Assembly: GCA_000708835.1 (NCBI GenBank)
Contig: DF237432.1
Span: 1 to 64,000 of the forward strand
Length of the DNA: 64,000 nucleotides
Origin: Klebsormidium nitens
Lineage: Eukaryota; Streptophyta; Klebsormidiophyceae; Klebsormidiales; Klebsormidiaceae
Direction: 5' to 3'
Part shown: positions 45,301 to 57,800 of the stretch, in pieces
Position numbering within the stretch: position 1 is the stretch's first letter
Layout of the letters: every line of letters begins with the position of its first letter
Translations under genes and position numbers: made by a program
The notes under the pieces: generated by a model
What the model saw: the letters and a program-made list of their open reading frames with translations, nothing else
What the model was told of the DNA's origin: nothing
The model's database searches: none

Positions 45301-48140
45301 GCTCCTGAAGCGCCGTGTTGAAAGGGGAACTGGATATGGATAAAATGATCAGGATTGTGTGATGTGACTGTTTGGAGGCTTGGAACAGCTGCAAGGGTGA
45401 ATCACATAGAAGGCTAGTGAGCAGATTTCAGAATTCTAAAAGACTTGTCAGTCTTCCACCTGGAGATGCAGACAATGACATGGGCTGCAACGGAGAAGGA
45501 TAAGAAGAATCCAGAAGCCTGGCGTTGTATGTACATAGACAGAGCCAGATATCAGAAGCTCGCTTATGACATGACTCGAAGTGAGTAGAGTGAGATGCTT
45601 GTTCTGGATTCGACACCTGAAAAGCAGTCTTGCTTGCACCTGTGCACATGGAATAAGACGAGGGGATAAGAGCATTCAAGGTGGCTTGCAAACAGAAAGG
45701 AATTCATTTCGGCGCACAACGTGTTAAAGAGTGCTGCTTGGACCAAGGGCACTCTAACAACAGCCTGAAACAGAACCAAGTGGTCCTACTGAGAATGTGA
45801 AACAGAAGAATACGATTTCTGTACTGGCAGAAGATTGCTTCAGCCGATTTGTAATGCGTCTGAAGTTGGAGCAGCAATGGGGCACTTTTGAATATTGTTA
45901 CAAAGGGGCACTTTCTGAGTCAACAAATAACACTGGGTTGCTCGAGACTGTTCGTAACAAGTAATTTCTTCAAAGTCTGTGATTTTTGGCTGAGACGCTC
46001 AAGATTCACAAGCGAGCGCATCGGTGCCAAACAAACGTTCTGTCAAGCTCATTCTATGCCCAAAATCACAGAAGCCTTTTCAAAAATAGGTCAATTGTGC
46101 CCCATTATCCTGCTTTACAAGCTCTTCCAGGGGCATAGGACATGAAGTGAATGATTCTCCAACCAAGTCACACATCGACCAACTGTAAGCACCAACTCCT
46201 CCGAAGCCCCACTTCTTTCTGATAGGCTCCGGAAACAGAAAGCCCCAACCATACCACGTTGGAGCAACAGCCCCCTGCCTTTCAGAGGATGCAAAAGCAG
46301 TCAACATGACACCATCTGTGACGCCATCTGGACAGTTCAGATCCACTTCATAAAAGCAGTCAAGTGCAGAGAAAGCCTTGCAAGCCTGAGAGCCGCTCTC
46401 ACATGCAGGTGGAAAGCAGTCATGCCCGTGGCCATCTTCGGCTCCTTTTGCACGAGCCTCGGGGTCTGCTGGCCGGCGTTTTTGAGGAGGTGAGTCATCG
46501 TGGCTAATACCATGCAGGCGATGATGGCTTGGGGGAACAATTCCATGGGGGAGACTGCAAGGCAACGAAACGGGGTTAGACACCCAATGAAACTTCTCAA
46601 CGTGCAAAAGCACCGCAGCACTTCTCTTTCAAAATGGTGCAGAAAGTCACATCAAAGCACCGTAAGTTGGCCCAGATGTGAAGTTTGGGACGCCCAAATG
46701 CGACTCTCCTAAGTGAACGAATGGATATTTGAAAAGAGACACAGCTTCTGATGTGACTTGGCAATAGAGCAGATGCATTGTGATGCTAAAGATTTCACCA
46801 TCTGGAGGCTATCCTCTCATCGCAAGCCAAATTTTTCCGACCTTTGCTCCCACTGCTTCCTTACCAAGTGCATATACCCTCCCTTTACTGGGCATAATCA
46901 TTCTTCTCAAAACCCACTGAGAGATCAAGAGAAGCTAGAAAGTGTGCAGGGAACTCAAGCAAGAATCAAGACACAGAGAAATGGAAGTGCACAGAAGGGG
47001 CACTTTGCCTGACCAGTAGAAGTCTTATGCAACACTCATGCTAATCTCAGAATAAAGCTGTCCTGTCAAGATGCGCAAATATAAGTTCTTGAATGAAAAC
47101 TTGTGACCGAACTTACGTTTGCAAGTGGACATGAGAACCACACCATCAAAATGCTGCCACACTTCACACCTCAACGACCTTCTTCAGAAAAGTTTCAACT
47201 GGAATGACTATGAAAGAACTGACCCAGGAATTTGCAACCAGAGATACATAGACCAGCTTGATAAAGTGTACGTACGAAGTCTTCAAGATGCTCAAAGGTA
47301 CGAGATGCTATCTGGCCATGCAAAAAGAACCGTCTGCAGACAAGGACGCTGAGAAGCCCAGGTCAAGCCAACAAATGGATCAGACAGACTCAGCAACAAA
47401 GAGGTCACAGAATGTCACCTACCATGTTCATTCAGAGGAGTGCCTCGCAGCGCAGCATTCCTGCCTCGGCGGGGCGCCGCGGCCTTGACGGCCCTCCTGT
47501 GGGGCGCCAGATCCCGCATCACGGGCGGCTTCGGTGGTCCCGGCATATGCATCAGCATGACAACAGTCAGGGCCAGGGCCCCGAGCATGCCCTGTGCGCG
47601 CTTCATCCAGTTCCAAATCTGGACAGGCCCGCCCTCCGCTACTAGTTCCTGCACCTCGAAACGCTCGTGGACCAGCTTCCCCAAGACTTGCTGTCCCTCG
47701 CGCTCGGCCATAAGGGCCTCGTCGCCCAGGAAGTCGTCCAGGTTCAGCGGCTGGTTGTACTGCGCCTTGACTTTCTGGAACGTCTGCTCTTTGAAGACGC
47801 CGGGGTCCAGGTCAATGCCGTCAAAAGGATCTGGCAGATTCGCGTCGTCCTGCGAAGAAGCAGAAACCCTGACAGTCCTCGTCCGCGTGCTTTTCTCGGG
47901 TACAACGACCTTCCACCCCAGTCTGTCACCTCTAAAGCTGCCGCTCAGCCCAGAATCTGACGGCGCCAGAGGCCACCTCTGGGCGCAGCGGATGGCGACA
48001 TTGTCAACACGCCTGGTTCTTGCCGGCTCGAAGGCCAGCTGCGACACCCAGGTGCTGCATCGACTAGAGTGACCGGAGGGGATGCCAAAAGAGCTGACCC
48101 ATGCCCCCACGGCGCTGGCCTTGAGAACCGCCGCAACCAT
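42303..48140 (-). CDS. unrecognised 479-aa protein with plastid transit-like leader
   Basis: Seven minus-strand exons: 48140-47423, 46554-46403, 45203-45101, 44297-44185, 43719-43591, 43006-42893 and 42413-42303; phases agree throughout. The start is the only ATG before a long Ser/Arg-rich leader (MVAAVLKASAVGAWVSSFGI, later RTRTVRVSASSQDD), fitting a plastid transit peptide. The mature part begins with an acidic region (LPDPFDGIDLDPGVFKEQTF, LNLDDFLGDEALMAEREG), then weak hydrophobic segments (LGALALTVVMLMHM and LFPQAIIACMVLATM), a helical mid region (TIARVLMRHLEHIVYAGNQV, FAYQTFINNWEH, KEMLQNVGKDYGRKVEEQ) and a beta-looking C-terminus (VTLSGAVRGRLSLPQV; ending LAEPAAIV). Possibly an integral or associated thylakoid or envelope protein. 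No family recognised. Divergent from URB1. Confidence 0.82.
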
Positions 48141-48862
48141 GTTGCTGCTGACTCAACCACAATAAGATAGTCTGGGGGAGGATGCAGACGAGGAAGCCAC
48201 CCTGGACAATCTACCTAAGGGCAGGGGGCGCCCCTGGCTTAGCTAGACAGGACAAGGGCGCCCTCCTCAACACGGAACTTTCAAGGTGAATGTCAAATGA
48301 CAAGACGGCAGTAATTAAAATGGCGATGGACCTGCACTGTGCAGGCTGCGCACACTGCACAGCTCCTTGCAAAGGCCCCGGTACCGTACCTTGATCTGAA
48401 CTGAGGCCCCAGGAGGTAACGCACCGATAATGGTTTTCGCAGGGTTTACTAATCTGTGACGACGCTCCAGCATTACCGATTGCCTAGTACCTCTCATGCT
48501 CGACTGCCCGGTCTCGATTCTGCCTGGCCCCACAAGCCCTGCATGGTGCATTCAACAATCCCTCAACATTCAATTTCAAGGGAAAGGACAGATGGGATGG
48601 TTAGATGAGATTAAATGTCACAGAAGCAAGCGCTTGTGTTTCTGAGGTTCTGGAGTATCTAGCCTCTTCTCGCCGGAATGCCTTCATGCTGTAGATGTGA
48701 AGATGAACGAGGCCGAGCGGGCAAGAAAGACGGCCGAGCGATTCCCCTGTTAGCAGACTGATCAGTGTATGTAGCTTCAAGGAAGTTCTGACAGCATATC
48801 AGCAAAGGGGCTGACTTTGGAGCTGCACCACCTCCTGCTTGTACTTTCCACCACCATCGCTG
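48141..48862. promoter_or_regulatory. 722-bp divergent spacer between the plastid-type gene and URB1
   Basis: The minus-strand gene starts at 48140 and URB1 at 48863, so both promoters must lie here or overlap. GC content is fairly even, no TATA box stands out, and no telo-box or TGACGTCA was found in this spacer. No coding content seen. Confidence 0.5.
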
Positions 48863-51800
48863 ATGGCCACACCGGTCGCTTCTGCCCCCTGGGCCGCCAC
48901 CTGGCAGCTGAATGCAGGAGCATCGCCTCACCCCGGAGACACCAACCTTCATACCACCGGGCCATCAGCAGAGAATGGAACCGGCCTCTATCCGCAGATG
49001 AATGCTGATAGTGCCTTGGGAAACAGGGGCCTCGGCGCAATTGAGGGGGAAGAGCTCAGGACGATTGTTGAGACAGTGGAAAAGATGCAGGCAAAAGATC
49101 CGGAGAAAGCACAGGAGGCGGTCTCCTACTGCAGAAAGGGCTTGGAGGGGGATGAAAAGGGCGAACGCCTTCGAATGCTGGCAAACATGTCTGCGGAGTG
49201 GACGGAGGTCTTTCATGCCTGGGAGGTGCATCATGGGGTGAGTCGGAGTACAGCATTGCAGTCTGCAACAGGTCCCTTTCATTCCTTAGAAAGCCTTTGG
49301 TGAAGCGTCGCTTGCCATGGCCGAAGGAGATTCAAGGTTTTGATGATTCAAATGTCCCTCGTTCACATCTTGAAACTTTGATTGGGTTTGCAGACTGATG
49401 TGTAGGTGAAGAATAGACGTTAAGCTCAGGAACAGATGAATGATCTTTCTGCCTCGAGGGGCCAGCCCGTCATGTTTTGCGGCCTTGATACAATTGCGAC
49501 GATCTGCCAGCTTGTTGAAGAGGTCATTCTGATACTATCAAGTACATAAATTTACTGTCAAGTACATATATTTTGTTCCCACCACACTCATTGTGGTGGT
49601 GTCCTTGATTCAACGACCACATTATGCGCTGTTGACAATCGCTGTACCTCTTCGTACTTCTTGTCGCTGTAAACGCATGGCAAAATCTGCCTTCCACTGC
49701 AACTGAACAGTCGCTCATTGAGTGACCATGTTCGCATAACCTCATTCTGGGAGAGTCCTGGTTTCTTTGGCAGAATTGCCGCAGTCCTTTTGACACACAC
49801 TAAAAGACTCTCTCCTGACACATATCAACTACCCTGTCTGCTCTCAGGCTGGCAACCACAAGGTGTGTCAACAGCTGCTGCTCTTTGTGGCGGACCTGCT
49901 GCGGCACCCGCTAGGAACATCAGCGCACCTGAAGCAGTCGCCGCTCAAGGACCCCTCTCGAGAAGAGGCGGCCGTCGTACACTTGCGCTTGGACGGACTG
50001 GCACGCAATGTGAGGTCTCATTCCGCATCCTCTTTCTTCCCGCGCTCGCAAGTGCGGTGTTCAATTCCTGTCGTCCTGTTCAATTTACTGGTCAAGCAGG
50101 CTCCTCTTCACTTTGCGGGGATCCGTCTCTGCGAACACACGACTTTGTTACAAGTCATCATCAGCTTGAATGTTCGATATTCAGAAGAAGAGACAAATAT
50201 AGTCTGCATACATACATTGAGGTTTGGTCATCCCTGTTCTAGCTGCGGCCTGGCGCGCGCGGTCAATCGACGGCTTCTTGATGTGTCGATCATGAAGTCT
50301 TAAAGATAATAGCTGCCCTTTGATTATATGCAATCTGGTTTCCACAACGCGCAAAGGGCGCTACGAAGTTTCCCCATCCCGCGCATAGCCAGAATGAACT
50401 CTGGTGCGGTGATCCTGGTTCATCTCGGAGTCGAGTAATCACTCTTTATTGAGAAAGTACCAAGAGGAAGCTTTTGCATGTGATACTAAGATTTGTGAAA
50501 GGGCTCATGGAGAAGCTTAACAGTCGCCAGACCTGCCGTCAGCGCGGGCGCAGCAATCTCCCAGCAGTTCTACTTTGTGCTCCGCCCGCCTTTCAAAAAG
50601 TGTGGGCACTCTCTGAGTTTCGAAGGTTCTATGTTTGTGAGATTTTTACCTTATAGATTGTGAAAGAGCACATCAAGGAGATTAATAGCCAGCCCAAACA
50701 TGCAACGCCTTAACATACCCCAACAAGTTCAAGGTTCTGACATGTGAGAGTTGAGGTCTTGCTTTGTTTGTTGCAGATTGTGAGGAAGCGCATGAAGCAG
50801 GTGTACGGCCACCTTACCTCCGGCCAGCGCGGCCGCGCCAACGCGTGCCTCATGCTGCTGACCGCAATCAACGGGCGCGGCAAGTCGCTCTCGGGGGAGC
50901 TCGTCGGAACCTTTGATTTTACTCTGGCGAGCCTGGCGAAGCTGGCGGCGCCTCCGAAGCAGACAGGGAAGGGCGAACGAGAGGGGGGAAACAATCCGGA
51001 GAAGCGGAGCACCAGGGCGGTGTTTACGGAGTTTGCGCTGTCGTTCATACTGGTAAGAGCAGGGATTTGACACTGATTTTGCACGGACAACCGGCGCGGA
51101 CAAACGGGCTTGCTTGGTTTACCTCCGACTCCGCAGCATGATCCTTTTCCAGCCCTGGAACCCCTTCACTTAGGACAGCAGACTTTTGCCAATTCAATGT
51201 GCGCTACGCCGCTGAGAACCGCAACAATGATCAGTCTCCTCCGCCGAGTTCAGCAACTTTGTATGTTGGATTGTTCTGGGACGACCTCTTGAGTGCTAGA
51301 GGGGTCGTCAACGAAGCGCATTCAGTGTCTCCGCTCTACCGCCGAGTTGAATGCCGAGAAAGTCAAGCCGGCGACGCTTTCCTCTTCCCAGGTGGGGGAC
51401 CCCCTGACCACGCGCTCTGCCCTCCAGAAGCGGAGCCTTTTCACACCGGTCCTCCACAACCTGTACGGCGACTCTGCGGAGCAGATCGCCCGGGTGCTCT
51501 CCGCCATTCAGGCGCACGTCCTGCCAGAGACTGCCGGGGTCCCGGCCAGACTCCAGGTGCGTATTTACACCATGCGCAAGCACCTCGGTGATTCTCAGCG
51601 CCTCGCATCCGTTCAGAGCACAGCTTGTAAGCTGAGAAATAGCCTTTCGACAACGGTCAATTTGGCCAGATCCTTCCAACTTCTAATGTTGCACAGTTTT
51701 GTTTCGTATGGCGGAATTGCTGTGATCCGCTTTTGTCGCTCTACATGGGCCGGCCCTTTTCAGAGGTACGCCGGTTGTCAGAGCCGCATGTGACCACGTG

Positions 51801-54800
51801 GCCCAAGCTGGGGACAACAAGGCCTTGTTTGAGGACTGTTCGATTGACTACCAAGTGCTCAATCCCTCTCAGCTCGACAATTCTCTCAGAGCTCTAAACT
51901 CAGTAATTGAGATCGTGCACTCTCTTTACTTTTGCTACCGAAATCGTTCTTTCCCGCACAGCTCAAGATTATGCTTCCGTACAAAACACTTCTCCACCTC
52001 TGATTTCTGCAGGGTGCACAGCTCAAGATTATGCTTCCCTACAAAACATTATTCCGTCTCTGAATTTTTGCAGGGCGTCTTCTTTGGCGACATCGCCCTC
52101 GAGCAGCTCATCAACATCGCGGCCTTCGACGACAGCCCCGACACGGGTGACGTCAGCCTAGCCCGCCCCGCCTCGCTAGCGCACGACGTGCTGCTGTGGG
52201 TTTTCTCCGACCCCGCGCATGGCGTCTGCCCCGCAGCACAGGTTGCAGGTGGGGCTTGACTTCTTCGCCTCAGCCCGTTTGCGTGACGTTTCTCGGCATG
52301 GAGTACGTGTCTCAGTGTTCAATATAGAGCTTTCAGCTCCGCTTCTTCAAATGTTTACTTTCAAAGAGGAACGACGGTTGATAGAGCGCCGGCTGCTGCG
52401 TGCATTTTGAAACTCTTGATGCGACGGAAACCCATTTTTTTTTCTTATCCGCCCACAGAACAGTGTTAGTGGTTTCTTTTGAAATCTGGTTTTGAAAGGA
52501 CAATCTCGCAGATTTGTTTGTCCGCTTCGGCAAGGAAGAAATGCAAGCGGGCCAAACACAGGCGGCTGCCGCGCACTTTTGAAGCTCAAAGCGCAATCCG
52601 TTTCCGCTTCCTTCTTTCTTAGAGCACGCCTTGAAAATGGCACGGTTTGAGAAATGCACCCTGACTTCTGGTTCTTTGTCACGATTTTTGCAGGGAAGAA
52701 GAGCAAAGACGCGGCCTCACAGGGGCGGCTGCTGCGCGCGCTGTTGAAGCTCAAGGCCACCGAAGTGCAGCGGCACTCGGACCTTCTCATCGGTGCGACC
52801 AAGGAGCAGCCCGCCGTCGCGGCAGCGTACCTGGCCGCGTTCCCGTACTCACTGGAGCCGCGGACGTCCGATCGCTGGTGAGCGTCTTTGTCCATAGTCA
52901 GGGCCGCGGACGTTCGATCCTGGTCCGCGTTTATGTCCATTTTTGAGAGCTGCGGACGTCCGACCGCTGGTGAGCGCTTATATCCGCACTCGCTAGAGCC
53001 GCGGACGTCCGACCGCTGGTGAGCGTTTATGTCCGTACTCGCTGGAGTCGCGGACGTCCGACCGCTGGTGAGCTTTCGATTCGCAAGGAGTAAGAACGGT
53101 TGAGGAGAGCGCGTGTAGCCCGCGAAACCGCAAGGGGTCTCGGGACGCGTCTGTTGGAAGCATTGCTTGTTTGATTGATATACGAAGGCTTCCGTTTTAC
53201 CGCGTACACAGTGTGGGGGGCCTTGAATAAGGACCTGCGTGCTTGCCAATTTGAGTACAAGACTTCGTTTGGGCCCATTATTACAGATTGTGCGGTCCTG
53301 GCAAAGGTATGCTTTTGTCGTCGAAAGGACTTTAACTTAGCTCTGTAGTTCTCTAAGTTTTTCACATATACCCGTGTCAGTTGAACGCTTTGTCGCGAGC
53401 GCTAGCGTACGTAGTGACTGGACCCTTCCTAATCAGGAGAAATGCGCCTGCAGATGGTCAGAGTGACCCAAACAGAAGAGGCAATCTGACAAAATCTTAA
53501 AAATGACTAGCCCGCTTTCCCTAAAACATGCAACGATTTAAAGCGTCTGTCTGTGACCCTTTTGCTCATTTCCCGAGCCAAAGTCCTGGTTATCATCTCA
53601 CACCAAAGCGAGAAGTCCATCTCACCACCCGTTTCGCGCAGGTTTGCAGCCATGACCCTCCTTCGCAAACTCGTTGCATTCGCCTCCCGGGAGGGACTCT
53701 CGGCCGACCATAGCGCTCTAACAGTGAAGGCGCTCCTGACCCGGATCGTTACTCCCGCTTTGCCCCGGGCTGTTCTAAGCCGAGCGCTCCAGCATCGCAG
53801 CACTTCGATCAAGGTAAGCCGCCTACAGTACTCTCGTCAAGTTTGACGCCAAATGATTACTTTTGAAACGTCTGAGGAGCTCGGCAGACCCAATGTTACC
53901 TGCTAAACAGTACCATTATCGGTCCATTACTGCTTGAGACATATCTCTGGAATTTCAGCAGGCCAATCAATCTGCCGACGAAGTCAAACGCTGTTACGAA
54001 TTCTGCAACTTCAGGGTTTTCGTGTCATTGGAAATCTGGTGCATGCTTATACTTGGACGGAGTCCTAAGCAGAGCGCTCCAGAATCGCAGCACTTCAGTC
54101 GAGGTAAGCCGCGTATTCTGCAACTTCAGGATTCTCGTGTTATTGGAAAGTTGGTGCTTGCGGATACATGAGCGGAGTCCTAAGCCGAGCGCTCTAGCAT
54201 CGCAGCACTTCGACTAAGGTAAGCCGCGAAGCTTGCAACCTCAGGGTTCTCGTGTCGCTGAGTGATGATAGCGGGTTCTTTGAAACGACATGAAACAAAA
54301 ACAGTTGATTCTAAGGGACAGACATTGCGAATAGGATGTCATTCCGCACACGTAGTGCCCAATCACGACGATCACTAATTCGATGACGACTTGAATGGGA
54401 AGAGGACACTGCAGCGGTCAAAATCGGGCTTCGCATGAAAGGGTGAAGCTCCTATCGTCAGGATTCCCTCGATACTGCTTGGTCGACATCATTGTGTTTC
54501 GCTAACCAACCGAGCATAGAAGGTCTTGTACCAGTAGGCGCTGTATCAAGAAATGCAGGTGTGAGGAGCTTTCCATCGACGCCGATCGAAGACTTTCGTT
54601 TCGTTTCTTTTCTGGAAACAATTTGTCTTCCTTTCTGTTGCCAGTTAAGCGAAGATGGGGTTGACGCTAACCGAAACTTTGTTTGTAACAGTTCGTCTTG
54701 CTGGCCGTTCTCTCCTCCGTCCTGGCGTCCCTCCACTCCGCGCAGTCGCAGCTCAAAGCGACCGGTTCACCGATTCTCAACGAACTCGCCGACGGGGCCC

Positions 54801-57800
54801 GGCTGCTCCTGCCAGACCCGCAGATACTTTTGGCGCTCAACACCACAATCGAGAAAGGGGACGCCGGTCGCACGGGCGGCAAACCGGAGGGTTTAGAAGA
54901 GGGTTTGGAGGAGGACGAGACCGAAGAAAGCGTGTCTACGGAAGAATTGCACCTGAAGCTGTTGGAGGTTCTGGCGGGCTATCAGGTTCGTGAATCAAAG
55001 CGAAACGACTACTTCGTTTGTTTCTTCGTTTATTGGTGCTGTTTGGAGGTCAGTGCCCATGATGGGTTTGGTTGCGTTCGCCTGCTCGTCAATATTCTTT
55101 AGGAGCTCAACGAGCATATTGGGCCAGCGTGTTCGATCGCAATCTGTATCATTAGAAAGGGTGCAATGTGTCTTGAGCGGGTCATTCAGACAGTTCTGGA
55201 GCATTCGCGTCAGGGTGGCAACAGGATCTGGATCGGATGGCCATTGCGTTACCCACTCTTCGTTTCTGCTTCTGCATTCATATCCCGCGATCTTTTCGAG
55301 GAGCTGCGCAAATCGCTTACACCAGTCTGACACAATACTCCTTTACATCTCAGTAAGTTTCCCCGACACTGAAGGCTGGTACCTTTGTGCAGCGGTCTCT
55401 CCCGGACGCCCTCGCCGCCTGCCGCTTCAACCCGTACAAACTTCTCCCGGACAACCCGGCCCAGCTGCCACGTGGCAAGCAGGCAGCGCTCCTGGAGCTC
55501 CTCGCGGCCGCCTCCGAAGCTGCGGGAGCGGATTCCGCCGCCGTTCCGTCCGGCGCGAGCCCGCAGCTGCTTCCGCTGCTGAGAGAGATGCTGGGGGGCA
55601 CTACTGAGGAGTTGCGCGAGAAGGTATGCTGGGACTCTCTGTACTTCTTGGTAGAGGGAAAAGTGTTCCGGTTTGATCCTTGGAGTTGAAGGTTTGCTTT
55701 TCGGGGGGCAACAACCGTCACGACCAGGTGTTTTTGTGGGTCTGGACGTCCTTCTTCGAAACGCGAAGGAATAAAGAATGTACTTGAATTCTGAAGTGTG
55801 AGGAACGTTTGAGGTCCGGCGTCACTTTGACAAAGACGAGAATCGTCATATTTGCAGTTCTGGATAGTATTGGAGACGCCGTTTGAGGATCAGATCCCCT
55901 GCAGAGATTGAAGTATCCGTCAAAAACTATGAAGTATTGTCAGACAGGATGACAGAGTGACGAGGGCTGTTTCTATGTGGATCCTCGTTCCACTTGTTCC
56001 GCTTCCTGAAGTACCAAACATAGTCTTGAGCGTCGTAAGTCTTCTAAGAACTGTTCAGTAGCGGACGTCGAGGGCCTGCTGCATGTTACTCCGCTTCTGA
56101 GCACATCCACTTTTCTTTGAATTCTGGTCTGACGAGTTCGGCCTTCATATATTTCGCAGGCCGAAGCCTTGGCGCATCAAAGCCTGATGGCCTCCGGCGT
56201 CTTCTCCCACCAACTGGAGGTCGCCACGTGGCTCGAACTCCTTCCACGCTGGGACGCAAGCTCCGAGGGGCGCCCCTCCTTCAGCCTCTCCGACTCCGTC
56301 GCCGGTTTCTTCGCTGATGCATTCTTCGCCGTCAGCAAGAACCCTTATAGATTCTTGGAACGCATTCAATCGGCGCTTTCTGCGCATACCCTTCTAGAGG
56401 TTCCGGAGGAGAAGAACGGTCCGAACCAGCGAATTAAAGCTCCAGTTGGGTGGGAAACGATGCCGCCTCAAGCTGGCTCGTCCGGTCGGGGGGAACGAGA
56501 AGTTCTTGCGAGGGGGTGCAGTTCTGGCCCTGAGTTTGGCCCCCTGGTCGTGTGCGCGATCGAAAAGTGCCTCAAGGTCTTGGCAGCCGGTCAGTCGGAG
56601 GGGGACAGAAAGGGGTCAGCGGGGAAACCCGGCGGTTTGGGGCTGCTTAGGAAGACGGGCATCGCTGCTTACGTGGCGGGGTCGCTGAGGCGGCTGCTAG
56701 AAGTGCAGCGCAATCCGAGGACGCTTGCAGTTGTGGTAGTGGATCTGTTGGCGGAAATCAGTGAGGTAAGTTTAAAGGGCTCGCTTAGTCGGTGATCTTC
56801 TCCGTTCTGTCACGGCAGTTGTCAGGGACGTTGGTTTCAATCTCATGCCGACCGATTGCAGCTGGGAATCTGGTAGAGAGAGCCAACTTCGACTATGCTG
56901 CTGTCTATATACAATGTGGAAGTTCATTTTTGGGATCGGGTTGCTTCTCGACTTGTTCCATGTATTGTGCGGGTTGTGGAGTGCCTGCTTCGGAACGCTC
57001 ATGGGATGCCGTCCTTCTGGGCCCGAGCACAATACAATGTGAAGATCATTGACTGACTTTTGCTAAGCACCTGAGGCGTAGTTAGGTCTAGAGTCTGGTT
57101 ACCTGTGCGTTAAACGCAGTCACAGCAACACGTTCCCAGACTCCTTTAAGCTTCAAAAATGTGGGATTAGATGCATATGGAAATTGAAAGTGACCCCCTT
57201 TCTGGTACCCTTTTGCTGCAATCTCCCAGTTGACCAGACGCCCCGCCCTAAAAAGCCATGATTTGAAACCCCTCATCTTTCTGCAGGAAGAGGCCTCCGC
57301 CTGCGAGTGGGCGCCTCTGTTCTCGCTTCGGACAGCTGCTCAAACCATCCTCACCGGACCGTCCGAAACCCTAACTTCCTTTGCAAACCCTTTGCAAACC
57401 CCTTCTACCGCCCTCGACGAGGCGATCGAAGACTACGCTTCGGGGGATCCCTCGGACCGTCCAGCCCTGGCACGTGCCCTGGGGTACGCCCTGCTGACGT
57501 CACCCCCGGGCGAGGTGGCCCGCACACTCCCCGAGCTGACGTCAGCTTTTTGCGGGGCCGGGATGGAAACGACGGAAGCGGCGAGGGCGATCGGGGGGGG
57601 CGTTTTGCAGGATCTCGTCAAGACCGATCCCGGGCTGCTTTCGTCGGCGGCGCGGTGCAGTCCTGAGGCGTTTCGAAAGGCACTGAAAATACTAGAGGAG
57701 GCTAGTGAGATTGCGGAGGTGAAGGGAGCGGACAGACGAACGGAGGCGCAACATAATTCCCTAGCGAGCTTCCTGTCGACCGTTCCGTTTTCCGCTCTTC

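Noticed and set aside
54995-55333. Minus-strand frame within a URB1 intron
   Set aside because: No splice logic, start context or recognisable motif; lies inside a well-supported intron.
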